The translations under genes were made by a program, and so were the position numbers. Shown here piece after piece: positions 46,606-56,551 of a stretch of DNA of 64,000 nt. Source of the stretch: Sulfitobacter sp. SK012 (lineage in GTDB: Bacteria > Pseudomonadota > Alphaproteobacteria > Rhodobacterales > Rhodobacteraceae); contig NZ_CP025804.1 of the NCBI RefSeq assembly GCF_003352085.1, positions 3,720,001-3,784,000 of the forward strand. Direction: 5' to 3'. The first letter of the stretch is position 1, and every line of letters starts with the position of its first letter. Below the pieces are notes generated by a model. That model was not told the origin of the DNA, ran no database searches, and was given only the letters and a program-made list of their open reading frames with translations.

Positions 46606-47802
46606 ATGGACGGTAGTAATCCAGTAACAGGGCGTCGGGGCGTAAACCAAAGTGGGGTACGCGACCATAATGAACGGCTGTTGCTGTCGATGCTGCGCCG
46701 CCTTGGGCCCACGCCCGGGAGCGACCTAGCGAGGCTTTCAGGGCTGTCTCCGCAAACCGTCTCTATTATCCTGCGCAAGCTGGAAAAGGACGCAATCCTT
46801 AAACGCGGCGACCCAATCCGGGGCAAAGTCGGCAAACCATCAATCCCAATGCACCTTAATCCAAACGGCGTTTTATCGTTGGGTCTACGAGTGGGGAGGC
46901 GCAGCGCAGATCTGCTGCTTTTGGATTTCACCGGGGCTGTGCGCAAACAAGCGCACATCGCCTATCAACACCCCGTGCCCGATGAAATATTTTCGTTTCT
47001 AGAAAATGGGATTACAGAGTTCTTAGCTGACCTTTCTGAAGATGCCCGGGCGCGCATTTGCGGCATTGGTATCGCGATGCCGTTTGAGCTTTGGAAATGG
47101 CACAGCGATGGGCCGGAGACCGAACCCATGAAACATTGGGAAGGAATTGATTTCCCACAAGTCGTTGCGCAGTTTTCGGAGCTGCCGGTGTTTGTCGATA
47201 ATGATGCAACCGCGGCTTGTCAGGCCGAACATCTGCACGGGCGAGGGTCCGATTTCCGCGATTATGCGTATTTCTTCATTGGGTCCTTCATTGGCGGAGG
47301 TGTCGTTTTGAACGGAACCGTCTTTGAGGGCCATCAGGGTAATGCTGGCGCTTTGGGGGCGTTACGTAGTACTGGCCCGTCGGGGGAAAGTCGTCAGTTG
47401 GTCGATGTTGCCTCGTTGCATTTACTTGAATCTCGCCTAAACGATGCGGGCATTGATCCGGGCATCCTGTGGCAAACCCCACAAGATTGGTCCTCTATCA
47501 TGCGCTACGCTGATCCTTGGATTGGTGAGACCGCACAAGAGTTGGCAAAGGCATCCTTGTCGATCTGTTCTGTCATCGATTTTGAAGCGATCCTCATTGA
47601 CGGTTCTTTTCCTAGCGAAATTCGCGAAGCGCTTGTGGAACGGGTGCGGCGCTACCTTGTCACCCAAGACACCCGCGGCCTGATCACCCCACGAATCGAA
47701 GCCGGAGCCATCGGACCTAATGCCCGTGGTCTTGGGGCCGCGAGCAGCCCCATTGTGGCACAGTTCATGCTGGACACAAATTCAGGACTTGGCCGAGGCT
47801 AA
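46606..47802 (+). CDS. frcR: ROK-family transcriptional regulator
   Basis: 398-aa protein. The N-terminal helix-turn-helix is in NERLLLSMLRRLGPTPGSDLARLSGLSPQTVS (read as separated parts, about residues 22-53). An ROK actin-like ATPase domain follows, with VFVDNDATAACQAEH (the D-N-D-A signature) and FIGSFIGGGVVLNG (phosphate-binding). The usual ROK zinc-motif cysteines after GHQGNAGALG are not seen. It is divergent from frcBCAK and is named frcR by that position; it probably senses the imported sugar. Confidence 0.88.
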   Translation: MDGSNPVTGRRGVNQSGVRDHNERLLLSMLRRLGPTPGSDLARLSGLSPQTVSIILRKLEKDAILKRGDPIRGKVGKPSIPMHLNPNGVLSLGLRVGRRSADLLLLDFTGAVRKQAHIAYQHPVPDEIFSFLENGITEFLADLSEDARARICGIGIAMPFELWKWHSDGPETEPMKHWEGIDFPQVVAQFSELPVFVDNDATAACQAEHLHGRGSDFRDYAYFFIGSFIGGGVVLNGTVFEGHQGNAGALGALRSTGPSGESRQLVDVASLHLLESRLNDAGIDPGILWQTPQDWSSIMRYADPWIGETAQELAKASLSICSVIDFEAILIDGSFPSEIREALVERVRRYLVTQDTRGLITPRIEAGAIGPNARGLGAASSPIVAQFMLDTNSGLGRG

Positions 47803-47860
47803 ATTTGCGACATCCAGCGGGGAGATGTTCTACTCCCCTGCCCCACCATCAAGGCCGTAC

Positions 47861-49276
47861 TTACGACGCGATAACCGCCTGAGCTTTAGCCGTTGCTCGA
47901 TCTGCATTGCTATGATCACCCAAACCTTTGAACGCACGTGCGACAGCGCGCCAATTTTGGACAGACGTCGGTTTGACGCCTGTGCGTTCGTTTGCAAGCG
48001 CTAGGGCAAGGTCGAAGTTACGGGCACGCAACGCAGCTTCAAGCAACGTCCAGCCTATAATATCGCGTTGCGCGTAACTGCCGCCAAGACGGTGGGTCAT
48101 GTAACGCACCGGCAAAAGGCGTTCGACACAAGATGCGTAGTTCTCATCCTTAAAGTCGCGCATCGCCAAACAAAACGGCAAGCCGATCTCGCGGGTCATG
48201 GCAGTGTTCGCGTCCGACGCGCTTTCAAGATAGCGTTCATTGGCGGTCAGCAACGCCTTTTGCGCATCTTTGCGGTCGTCGGACACAAAGGTCAGCATCG
48301 CGTGCACATCGTTGAACGCATAAAGCGTGTCTTGTGCGGCGGGTTCCCATTTATTGGCCAAATGCGTCCATCGATCACCAGAGTCCTGACCCACCAAATT
48401 CATTCGCCACAGAAGGGCCGCAGCATCGAGTTCTTCGTAACGGTGACCTTCTTTGTTTCGGGAATCCAGCTGGGTATCAAAGATATTATAGACCTGATCA
48501 TATTGCTCAAGATCAAGATGATAGAGCCCAGTGTGCCACCACAAATGATTGGCAAAGTTCGACGTGCCCCAAAGGCCAGCGCGGTCTTTCATAAAGCGAA
48601 TGCCACCGGCCTGATGACCGCGCATTTCCATTACGTGGCTGACGGTGTGGATCGCATAAGGGTTGTCGGGGCGGATAGAAAGCGCCTGCAGCGCCATATC
48701 TTCGGCGCGCGAAAAATCACGATTTTCTTCCAACCCAAAGGAATAAAAACCCAAAACAAACTCATACCCGGGAATGTCTTCGTCCCAAAGGTTAAAGACA
48801 CGGGCCACAACATCGCGTTGGCCCTGAACGTCACCCAGCAAAACCATGGTGTAATGGACCAACTCAAGCGCAAGTAAATCCATTGGGTAGGTGGTCAGCA
48901 CCGCCTCCCACTTCTGGACTGCGCCAAAGAAATCGCCATCTACCCAAGCCTTGATCGCTTCGAAATGGCCGCGCTCACGGTCATTGGCGCTGGCCATGCG
49001 ACGCTCAGCCTGACCCAGACTTTCCAGCATTACATCGTAGATCCGTGTCTCCATTGCCTGCGTTAACCAGCCCGCCTTAAAGAGCCACCCCATGATGAAA
49101 TCAGGATGTTCAGCCAGCACAGTGTCGATTTCGGCAATGGCATCACCGCGAAACGTCAGTGACATGATAACGGCACGTTCCAGCCCATCGATCGCACCGT
49201 GATCGGCATAAGATACCGGCACACCGCGTACATCTCTGAGGCATACAGGGAACTTCAAGGCTTCAGATCCGGCCAT
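47861..49276 (-). CDS. TPR protein, TTC38-like
   Basis: 471-aa protein made of helical tetratricopeptide-like repeats from end to end. ERGHFEAIKAWVDGDFFGAVQKWEAVLTTYP, SIRPDNPYAIHTVSHVMEMRG and NHLWWHTGLYHLDLEQYDQVYNIFDTQL (each quoted here by position in the middle third) match the tetratricopeptide repeat protein 38 family. No signal peptide or membrane helix, so cytoplasmic. Its ATG overlaps the preceding ThDP-enzyme gene by 14 bp, showing translational coupling. Function is unknown; a scaffold for the ThDP enzyme is possible. Confidence 0.85.
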   Translation of the reverse strand: MAGSEALKFPVCLRDVRGVPVSYADHGAIDGLERAVIMSLTFRGDAIAEIDTVLAEHPDFIMGWLFKAGWLTQAMETRIYDVMLESLGQAERRMASANDRERGHFEAIKAWVDGDFFGAVQKWEAVLTTYPMDLLALELVHYTMVLLGDVQGQRDVVARVFNLWDEDIPGYEFVLGFYSFGLEENRDFSRAEDMALQALSIRPDNPYAIHTVSHVMEMRGHQAGGIRFMKDRAGLWGTSNFANHLWWHTGLYHLDLEQYDQVYNIFDTQLDSRNKEGHRYEELDAAALLWRMNLVGQDSGDRWTHLANKWEPAAQDTLYAFNDVHAMLTFVSDDRKDAQKALLTANERYLESASDANTAMTREIGLPFCLAMRDFKDENYASCVERLLPVRYMTHRLGGSYAQRDIIGWTLLEAALRARNFDLALALANERTGVKPTSVQNWRAVARAFKGLGDHSNADRATAKAQAVIAS

Positions 49277-50888
49277 CGTACGCGTTCCTTCCGATTACTG
49301 CTGAAATCAATGTGAATGTATCTTTGGTAAACGCATCGGTGATCGCCGCATTGAGACTTTCGCGGTCACGGCAAGTCACGCCAATGCCCCCCATCGCGTC
49401 CGCAACGCGGGGAAAATCAGTACCGGGGAATTCGACACCAAGGTTTGGCATCTGGGTGCCGCGCTGTTTCAGCTCAATAAGGCCAAGTTGTTCGTCGATG
49501 AACACCACAATGGGGATGCCCAACTTGAGATCGCGGGCTGTTGCCAGTTCACCAAGGAACATCTCGACCCCTGCGTCACCAACAAAGGCAATGACAGGCC
49601 GGTCAGGTTCCGCTTGTTTGCGGCCAATGGCCAACGGTACGGCACAGCCCATTGTACATAAAGCCGTGGATTGCAGCACGCCATGCGGCACGTCAGCCTC
49701 CCAGACATGGGACATAACAATGCGGTGCGCCCCGCTGTCTGCGGTGGCGATGGTGCCTGCCGGACAGGCTTTGCGCGCTTCATTGACAATGGCAGCAGGG
49801 CCCCATGTTTCTTCAATATTAAATGCTGTTCTTAACGCGCTCTTCGCCACCGCGACCTCGTTGCCAGACCAGTGTTTTGCGGGATCCCCAGATGGGCCCA
49901 AAGCCAGCAGGGTGTCCGCAACCGAACCCACAAAATTCAGCGCGGATTGGTGCATGTAATGGGTGTTGGTAACGGCCGTGATATCGATGACGTTATGGTC
50001 AGGCGTTACAATATCCCGCCAACCAATGCGCATTTCAATTGGATCATAACCTGCCAGAATGATGCAGTCCGACTGGGCAATCAGCGGATGTACGATTTTA
50101 TCGCAGACTGGAGACAACCCAGCTCCACCAAGCGCCAGATCGTGCGTTTCGGGCAGAATGCCTTTGGCCTTGTAGGTTGTCAGCAGCGGGATATTGCGGC
50201 TGGTACAGAATTTGGCCACCGCGGCGCTGTCCAGATCGCCAATCGCATCTACGCCCGCCAGCACGATGGGGCGTTTCGCGGCGGCAAGCCAGGCGTTCGC
50301 CACAGCTAGCGGCCCAGGTGCCGGCACCATCGCCACATCTGGTTGGTGGCGCGGCTTCATCCAACTGCTAGATACCTCGCGTTGCACGTCAATTGGCACA
50401 TCCAAGACAACAGGTCCGGGTTGTCCAGACGTCGCGATCTTGAGCGCTTTGTCGATCACGACCCCAGCGGTGCCAGCCTCCACTCGGAATACGGCCTTTG
50501 TGATCGGCTCAAGGAATTTCACATGATCAAAAACCTGATGGGTATAAGTTTGCGCCTCGATCGCAGGGACGCAACCGGTAAGCACGATCATTGGAACACG
50601 GTCTTGCCAAGCGTTGGCGATGGCATTCGCGGCATTCGCAATACCCGGCCCGATCGTGGCAAAAAGCACCCCGGGCGCACCGTCCGCATGATAGGTACCT
50701 TCGGCCATAAACCCACCAGAATTTTCATGCTTCACCAAACTGACAGACAGCCCGGCCCGATCCAAAGCGTCCATCAACGCCAGAACCTCGCCCCCCGGTA
50801 TGCCAAAAGAATGACGGCATCCCGCATCAAAAAGGCGTTGTGCTATGACGTCGGACGCTGATTGAGCGGCGGGATCTAGATCATTCAT
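49263..50888 (-). CDS. ThDP-dependent enzyme, acetolactate synthase-like
   Basis: 541-aa protein with the three-domain layout of the ThDP enzymes. The N-terminal PYR domain has SFGIPGGEVLALMDAL and VKHENSGGFMAEG, with the conserved Glu that activates ThDP. A middle Rossmann-like domain follows. The C-terminal PP domain has IAFVGDAGVEMFLGELATA, where the Mg2+/ThDP motif usually reads GDG...NN; here it is GDA and, about 25 residues on, FIDEQLG, so the usual Asn ligand is replaced by Asp-Glu. The real substrate may differ from acetolactate. Pairs with a TTC38-like gene. Confidence 0.88.
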   Translation of the reverse strand: MNDLDPAAQSASDVIAQRLFDAGCRHSFGIPGGEVLALMDALDRAGLSVSLVKHENSGGFMAEGTYHADGAPGVLFATIGPGIANAANAIANAWQDRVPMIVLTGCVPAIEAQTYTHQVFDHVKFLEPITKAVFRVEAGTAGVVIDKALKIATSGQPGPVVLDVPIDVQREVSSSWMKPRHQPDVAMVPAPGPLAVANAWLAAAKRPIVLAGVDAIGDLDSAAVAKFCTSRNIPLLTTYKAKGILPETHDLALGGAGLSPVCDKIVHPLIAQSDCIILAGYDPIEMRIGWRDIVTPDHNVIDITAVTNTHYMHQSALNFVGSVADTLLALGPSGDPAKHWSGNEVAVAKSALRTAFNIEETWGPAAIVNEARKACPAGTIATADSGAHRIVMSHVWEADVPHGVLQSTALCTMGCAVPLAIGRKQAEPDRPVIAFVGDAGVEMFLGELATARDLKLGIPIVVFIDEQLGLIELKQRGTQMPNLGVEFPGTDFPRVADAMGGIGVTCRDRESLNAAITDAFTKDTFTLISAVIGRNAYDGRI

Positions 50889-51147
50889 GGCTTGGTTTGT
50901 CTTTCAGCAATTTGCATATGGCCGTTCGCGGTCTTCGGGTTCATCATATTTCATAGCCTGCCCACAGCGGGTTGCGCAGCATAACTATGCCACCTCAGCC
51001 AATTGTGAACGTGCAACTGCCCCGAAATGTCTGTTTCAAAGGCTGTGAGCTCGAATACCTCGTGACGCTGTGCATCAAAAAGCTGCTGTTCGTAACATTT
51101 ATTTCAATTTTGAACGCTACGATCTTGGCTTGTGCAACAACTGCCCG

Positions 51148-52323
51148 TCAAAAACGCTTGCGTGACGGAACTATTGCACGGCGCAGCGCCATTGTGGCCT
51201 CAACGGCCGCCAATACAGCCACGATGATTAGAAGCGGCGTGTATCCAATTTCAACGATCAGCCAGCCAGCGATCAACGGGAAACCAAACACGCCGACGAA
51301 ATAGGTCAACGCAAAAAGTTGAAGCGTTTGAGGCCCCAAGTGTTCCTCTGCATCATTCGCGGCCATGGCAACAAGGATCGGATAGGAAACACCGTAGCCC
51401 AACCCAAACAAAATCGCGACGACGACATAAAGCAGCGCGCTACCTCCGCTCACAATGAACAAAACCACACTGGCGCACATTAGGTATTGGAGGATTGCGA
51501 TCGTAAGGTACGGGTTCTTTCCGCCTTTGAACCGGACAAGCAAAAGCCGAAACACGATTACGGTCATTGTGTAGACCAAAAAGAAGGTGCTGTACTCTAG
51601 GCCCCTGTCATCTGCAAATACGGTTTGAAAATTGTTCAGACCTGAGAAGACGCTGGCGCCCAGACACACCATAATAACAGGCAACAGAGCTCGCGATTTT
51701 AAGACCGCGACAATTGAGGCCCATGTAATCCGTGAAGACCCTTCAGGTGCAGGGTTAAGCGCATGAGATTTGATGGGCTTGTCGAGACTAAGAAACAAGA
51801 ACGCACTGATCAGGCAAAATGCTGATGTGACATAGAAAGCGTCGCGGATTGAATATCCAAATTTTTCCAGGAGCGATGCCAAAACCGGGGCCAGCCCAAA
51901 GCCTGCCATCACGAAAATAGACAATAATGCAAAAAACCGCACGCGCTCGGCTGCGCTCACCAAACGTGTCAGGACGATCGGGGCAAGTGAATACGTCAAG
52001 GCCCACCCGAACCCCAACAGGACGCTCGCAAGAACAAGCGAGATGCCCACCGAACTTACCGAGCCATAAAGATATAGCGATCCTGATATGGCAAAGCAGG
52101 CGATGCCAAGCGTGCGAAGCCGTCCCAACATATCTGACAGATGACCGGCAAAATAGACGGTGAATATTGTGGCCAGCGTTGTCACCAGAAGCATCACACC
52201 GACGACTTTCTCACTTGCACCAAAGCTGCTGAACAGCCGAGGCAGCATGAAGGTCAGGCCATAGGCCCCCGACTGCAAGAAGATCGCCGTGAAAAACAAG
52301 ATGAGTGTCGAGGATCGTGACAT
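51148..52323 (-). CDS. Major facilitator superfamily transporter
   Basis: 391-aa inner-membrane protein with 12 predicted helices in two six-helix bundles. The loop GHLSDMLGRLRTLG between helices 2 and 3 is the MFS motif (GxLsDrxGrr). The linker between bundles contains KPIKSHALNPAPEG. A basic C-terminal tail RRAIVPSRKRF follows. The substrate cannot be read from the sequence; drug or metabolite efflux is possible. Stands alone. Confidence 0.88.
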   Translation of the reverse strand: MSRSSTLILFFTAIFLQSGAYGLTFMLPRLFSSFGASEKVVGVMLLVTTLATIFTVYFAGHLSDMLGRLRTLGIACFAISGSLYLYGSVSSVGISLVLASVLLGFGWALTYSLAPIVLTRLVSAAERVRFFALLSIFVMAGFGLAPVLASLLEKFGYSIRDAFYVTSAFCLISAFLFLSLDKPIKSHALNPAPEGSSRITWASIVAVLKSRALLPVIMVCLGASVFSGLNNFQTVFADDRGLEYSTFFLVYTMTVIVFRLLLVRFKGGKNPYLTIAILQYLMCASVVLFIVSGGSALLYVVVAILFGLGYGVSYPILVAMAANDAEEHLGPQTLQLFALTYFVGVFGFPLIAGWLIVEIGYTPLLIIVAVLAAVEATMALRRAIVPSRKRF

Positions 52324-52614
52324 TTCGTATCCGGTCGCTGCTGTTCACCGCGACGCTCAGGCTTGTGGTGCGCTTTAGCAATGGCTTTCTGTGTGGGGTG
52401 CACAAAAGAAGTTGGAGCAGATCCCTACACTTGTGGCCAACAGGTGCGATTGGCACCGAGAATGACAGGTGAGGACCATTGCAAGCTGCCTCTTTGCAAT
52501 TGACAATCAGATGCTGTTTTAGAGTTAGAGAGGACGGTAGAAATACAAGCCATCGCGCCATACCCGAGGGCGTGCTATGTCGGTCAAAACGAGATATTTA
52601 GGGATAACTGTTGC

Positions 52615-53151
52615 ATGGCAATCTATTTCATTCGGCATGGTCAATCTGAATTCAATGCGGCTTTTCAGGGTGACATTGACCCACTGATCTTTGATGCGCC
52701 GCTGACACAGCTTGGATTTGAACAAGCAAGTGAGGCGCGCAAAACCATTGCTGAGTTGGAGATCAAACGCGTCATCGCGTCTCCCCTTACGCGCGCGCTC
52801 CAAACTGCCAATACAATTTTCGATGGGATTGCGCCTATTGAAGTTCGCCATGGCCATCACGAGCTTCTTAAATACAGCGGCGACGTCGGCAGGCACCCGG
52901 ATGCCTTAAGCGTTGATTTTCCGGACCTTTCATTTGGACACTTACCGCCAAGGTGGTGGTATCCCCACGAAGGCTCAGAAGATCTCGTGCCGAAAGAACC
53001 CGAACAGGTGTTTCAGAACCGTATCGCTAACTTCGTTGAAACCTTGGCCACTATCGAAAGCGAGAATGTTGCAATCGTTGGTCACGGAAACGCGTTTCAA
53101 GAAGTTATCGGCTTCATGCTGCAAAATTGTCAGATACATCAGTATCGATAG
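52615..53151 (+). CDS. Histidine phosphatase superfamily protein
   Basis: 178-aa phosphoglycerate-mutase-like protein. YFIRHGQSEFNAAF holds the catalytic His8 with RHG. ASPLTRALQTA gives the conserved Arg pair. NVAIVGHGNAFQEVIG provides the second active-site His. Cytoplasmic phosphatase or mutase of unknown substrate. It converges with the HAD hydrolase gene, so its link with the phn operon is positional only. Confidence 0.88.
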   Translation: MAIYFIRHGQSEFNAAFQGDIDPLIFDAPLTQLGFEQASEARKTIAELEIKRVIASPLTRALQTANTIFDGIAPIEVRHGHHELLKYSGDVGRHPDALSVDFPDLSFGHLPPRWWYPHEGSEDLVPKEPEQVFQNRIANFVETLATIESENVAIVGHGNAFQEVIGFMLQNCQIHQYR

Positions 53152-53169
53152 GCAGCTTGGGTTGCGATG

Positions 53170-54063
53170 CTAAGGGCGGTCCAAAATGAAGTCCGGACAA
53201 ATTCCAGATTGCTCTATCGGTGCCATCACATCGTTGCCAGCAAAGAATCCAAATCCAGCAATCAATGCGGTTTTGACACCAGCGATTTGACCGCCCAAGA
53301 TATCCGTATGAAGGCTATCGCCGACCATCACAATCCGCTGCATGTCCGGGTCTTCGAGCCGTTCAAATGCGAGATCAAAGATGTTCTGAAATGGTTTGCC
53401 AAAGAACCGCGGTGATACCCCGGTACGGTCCGCCAGTTGGTGTGCAAAGGCCCCCGGTTCCGTCGAAAACCCAGTTTCACGTGGGGCCACAATATCAGGG
53501 TTGCCGACGTAAACAGGGCGCGGGTTCTGGACAAGCGATGCTTCAAGCATGGCTTGTCGATCCAGTGTCCAAGCAGCACCGCCAATTAAAAGAAACGCTT
53601 CAGCGGCATCATAAACGGCCGGATCTTCACCAAGATAGGTAATATTGAGGTCTTCGATATCCGCACGCCCAAGACTTTCGGTCGCCATCAATCCCCAGTG
53701 GCATTTGGGTTCAGACTGCAAACCGCGCAGCAGCGTTTTCCGGCTTGTGATGACGTCCTCAGGGGCAAAATCATATCCAAGGTTCCGGTACTTGGTCATC
53801 AGATTAGCATGGGGGAAGCCAGCTGCGTTTGACACGACCAACACCCGTTTGCCCGCCTTTTGCAAACCCCTTATCCGTTCAGGAACACCTGCAATCGCAG
53901 TTTCACCGATGTTGAGAACACCAAAAGCGTCTAGCAAAAAGACGTCCATCTCTTCAGCAATCGCGTCGAGATTGGGCAGCTGTTTGCATGCCCCTTTTCT
54001 CGCCACTGTAGGTAGGCGATGCCTGACGGCCTCATAGGCCGCAAACGCCTCATGCACGTTCAA
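53170..54063 (-). CDS. HAD-IIA family hydrolase at end of phn operon
   Basis: 297-aa phosphatase-like protein of the NagD/class IIA HAD group. FLLDAFGVLNIGE is motif I (nucleophile Asp, acid/base Asp replaced by the FG-type DxFG pattern), VVSNAAGFPH is motif II, and FGKPFQNIFD and MVGDSLHTDILGG are motifs III and IV. Its ATG overlaps the stop of the phnE gene (54060). This tight coupling to a phosphonate/phosphite importer suggests that it removes phosphate from the imported compound or a product of it; no C-P lyase or phosphonatase is near. Confidence 0.88.
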   Translation of the reverse strand: MNVHEAFAAYEAVRHRLPTVARKGACKQLPNLDAIAEEMDVFLLDAFGVLNIGETAIAGVPERIRGLQKAGKRVLVVSNAAGFPHANLMTKYRNLGYDFAPEDVITSRKTLLRGLQSEPKCHWGLMATESLGRADIEDLNITYLGEDPAVYDAAEAFLLIGGAAWTLDRQAMLEASLVQNPRPVYVGNPDIVAPRETGFSTEPGAFAHQLADRTGVSPRFFGKPFQNIFDLAFERLEDPDMQRIVMVGDSLHTDILGGQIAGVKTALIAGFGFFAGNDVMAPIEQSGICPDFILDRP

Positions 54064-54875
54064 ATGATAGCGCCTCTAACTTTGGCCGAGACCCACTCCG
54101 AAATCACAACAGCTGCGAGAATGACCAACAAGATGAGCGATACTTGTGGCCAGGCCAACACGTTGAGAGACGAAGACAATTGCAACCCGATACCGCCAGC
54201 CCCAACAAGGCCCAAAACTGTCGACTCGCGGATGTTAATGTCCCACCGAAACACAGCGATCCCTGCAAAAGCCGGCATGATCTGCGGAACGATACCGTAT
54301 GCCATAACCTGCCAACGCGACGCCCCGGTCGCGGTGATCGCTTCAACTTGCGTTTCATTGATTTCTTCTATGGCCTCATACAAGAGCTTTGCACAAAACC
54401 CGATAGACCTGATCGCGATTGCGATAACGCCCGCAAAAACGCCGGGGCCAATGATGGCAATCAGCAACAACGCCCAGATCAAAGAGTTGATTGAGCGGGT
54501 TGAGACGATGATCAAGAGCGCAATTGGGCGAATGAAAAGCGCCGACGGCGTTGTATTGCGCGCCGCCAGAAACGCGACAGGAACAGCAAGAAACAACGAT
54601 ATGATCGTGCCCAGTGTCGCGATGTTCAACGTATCCCAAATGGGCTTACCGAGCTGGGCAATGTAAGACCACTTTGGCGGCGTTGCGCGCATCCAAATGT
54701 CATTCGCGATCCGCGGAGCGTCCCAAACAAAAAACCACGTGGTCGTGTTCGAGATTTGCTGCCAGCAATAGCCAAAGATCGCGACCCCGATGAGCCATAG
54801 AACCCAATGGCTCAAGCTTTCTCGGCCGGTGCGTCGATGCCAGATCTTTAGTCCTTTTTCGTTACGTATAGGCAT
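54060..54875 (-). CDS. phnE: Phosphonate-type ABC transporter permease 2
   Basis: 271-aa inner-membrane permease, about six helices. EEINETQVEAITATGASRWQVMAYGI is the EAA-type loop that docks on the ATPase. [25 protein letters not shown] is the shared C-terminal hallmark of PhnE proteins. It overlaps the first phnE by one base and the HAD gene by 4 bp. It and its neighbour form a heterodimer rather than a homodimer, as in two-PhnE systems. Confidence 0.92.
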   Translation of the reverse strand: MPIRNEKGLKIWHRRTGRESLSHWVLWLIGVAIFGYCWQQISNTTTWFFVWDAPRIANDIWMRATPPKWSYIAQLGKPIWDTLNIATLGTIISLFLAVPVAFLAARNTTPSALFIRPIALLIIVSTRSINSLIWALLLIAIIGPGVFAGVIAIAIRSIGFCAKLLYEAIEEINETQVEAITATGASRWQVMAYGIVPQIMPAFAGIAVFRWDINIRESTVLGLVGAGGIGLQLSSSLNVLAWPQVSLILLVILAAVVISEWVSAKVRGAII

Positions 54876-55696
54876 TACTGGACCCTCGCACGAACGACGC
54901 CGGATAGGTATTCAAGCGCCATGACTATCAAGATGATAACCAGCAATATCGCTGCGGCCGTATCATATTCATAACGATCAAAGGCAGTGTTCAGCGTGGC
55001 ACCGATGCCCCCCGCCCCCACAAGCCCCAGAATGGCACTTTCGCGGAAGTTGATATCAATTCGGTAGATCGAAAGCCCGATCAGACGCGGCATGACCTGC
55101 GGCTGTACTCCGTAGTTGATCCACTGTGTCCACCGCGCGCCAGAAGCTTTGATCGCCTCGGCCTGCACTTTGTCCATGCTCTCAATGTCTTCCGCCAAGA
55201 GCTTGGACAGAAAGCCGATTGTTGCAAAGCTGAGCGTCAGGAAACCCGCAAGAGGACCAAACCCAAAAATCGCCACCAGCAAGATGGCCACGATAATTTC
55301 CTGCAAGGCTCGGCTGATAGCAATAATGCTGCGGCAAATCAGATAAACAGGTAGCGGGGCCACGTTGCGCGCAGCACCCAGTGCGATTGGAATGGAGATC
55401 GCGATACCAACAACGGAAGAGGCAACCGTCATGACGATGCTCTCGATCATGCCTTCCCAAATATCCGTTGAGCGCGTTGTAAAGTCGGGAGCCATAAAGG
55501 CGAGAACGAACTTCTTGCCCCGCTCCAGCCCTTCATAAACGCGCGACCAATTCACATCGATCGTCATATAGGCGGCCACAAGATACGCGAGAAAGCCGCC
55601 GATCAGCAGCAACCTAAGCCATCTGCGCTGAACAAAGGGCGGTTTCTTCCATGGCTGACCGATACGGGCGGCAGCGTCGAAACTAGTATCGCTCAT
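54875..55696 (-). CDS. phnE: Phosphonate-type ABC transporter permease 1
   Basis: 273-aa inner-membrane permease with six predicted helices. [24 protein letters not shown] is the coupling loop and [22 protein letters not shown] the PhnE hallmark. It overlaps the phnC stop (ATGA), so ATPase and permease are translated together. Its sequence is clearly paralogous to the next permease. Confidence 0.92.
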   Translation of the reverse strand: MSDTSFDAAARIGQPWKKPPFVQRRWLRLLLIGGFLAYLVAAYMTIDVNWSRVYEGLERGKKFVLAFMAPDFTTRSTDIWEGMIESIVMTVASSVVGIAISIPIALGAARNVAPLPVYLICRSIIAISRALQEIIVAILLVAIFGFGPLAGFLTLSFATIGFLSKLLAEDIESMDKVQAEAIKASGARWTQWINYGVQPQVMPRLIGLSIYRIDINFRESAILGLVGAGGIGATLNTAFDRYEYDTAAAILLVIILIVMALEYLSGVVRARVQ

Positions 55697-56484
55697 TGCG
55701 CGGCCAACTCTTCTTCGTCGTCGACCTTTTCGATGGTCGCTTCCCAGTCTTCTGCGCCATAGATCGTGGTCAGGACTTCTGGGGTTAACCCATCAGGCGG
55801 GCCATCAAATTCGACGGCCCCCAAGCGCAACCCAATGACACGCTGAACAAACATCTGCGCAAGGGCCACATCGTGAATGTTAATAATCGCGGCAAGCCCA
55901 CGTTCTTTGCACAGCTCGCAGATCAGTCGCATGATCTGGCGCGATGTCTTGGGGTCCAAAGACGCTGTGGGTTCATCCACTAAAAGCACCGCCGGGTCTT
56001 GAATAAGTGCACGGCAAATGCCGACGCGCTGGCGTTGGCCGCCCGAAAGCTCATCCGCGCGCTTGTCGGCCATATGCGCCAATCCCACTCGGTCTAGCAG
56101 GCGAAATGCTTCATCGACGTCTGATTGTGGAAAGCGGCGGAGAAAACTGCGCCAAAAGCCAACATAGCCAAGACGTCCTGAAAGTACGTTTTCCATGACG
56201 GTCAGCCGCTCAACAAGCGCATATTCCTGAAAGATCATGCCCATACGGCGGCGCTCTCGGCGCAATGCGCCCGAAGACAGTCCCGTCAGCTCAACATCAC
56301 CTAGATAAACCTTGCCAGATGTTGGCTCTACCAGGCGGTTAATACAGCGAATAAGGGTCGATTTACCGGCACCCGATGGGCCGATCAAAGCAAGAACCTG
56401 CCCTTCCGGCACTTCCAGCTCAACAGCCTTCAAGGCCTGATCGCCCGTTTTATATGTCTTCACAAGCTTCTCAAGCCGCAGCAT
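55693..56484 (-). CDS. phnC: Phosphonate-type ABC transporter ATP-binding protein
   Basis: 263-aa ABC ATPase. Walker A is [12 protein letters not shown] (residues 33-44), the signature [15 protein letters not shown], and Walker [13 protein letters not shown]. The start [18 protein letters not shown] is typical of PhnC. It follows phnD by 67 bp containing a hairpin and overlaps the first phnE. Powers import of phosphonate, phosphite or a related ester. Confidence 0.94.
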   Translation of the reverse strand: MLRLEKLVKTYKTGDQALKAVELEVPEGQVLALIGPSGAGKSTLIRCINRLVEPTSGKVYLGDVELTGLSSGALRRERRRMGMIFQEYALVERLTVMENVLSGRLGYVGFWRSFLRRFPQSDVDEAFRLLDRVGLAHMADKRADELSGGQRQRVGICRALIQDPAVLLVDEPTASLDPKTSRQIMRLICELCKERGLAAIINIHDVALAQMFVQRVIGLRLGAVEFDGPPDGLTPEVLTTIYGAEDWEATIEKVDDEEELAAQ

Positions 56485-56519
56485 GAAAGCCTCCCCACCC
56501 CAAGTGTTTTTTGTTGGAA

Positions 56520-56541
56520 AGGGCGGACCGTTTGGCCCGCC
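56520..56541 (-). terminator. phnD-phnC intercistronic hairpin
   Basis: GGGCGG (56520-56525) pairs with CCGCCC (56536-56541), with two more pairs and a GTTT loop inside. On the minus strand it is followed by TTTCC rather than a full T run. Probably a partial terminator or RNA-processing stem giving more PhnD than transporter. Confidence 0.5.
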
Positions 56542-56551
56542 CGATCAGAAG

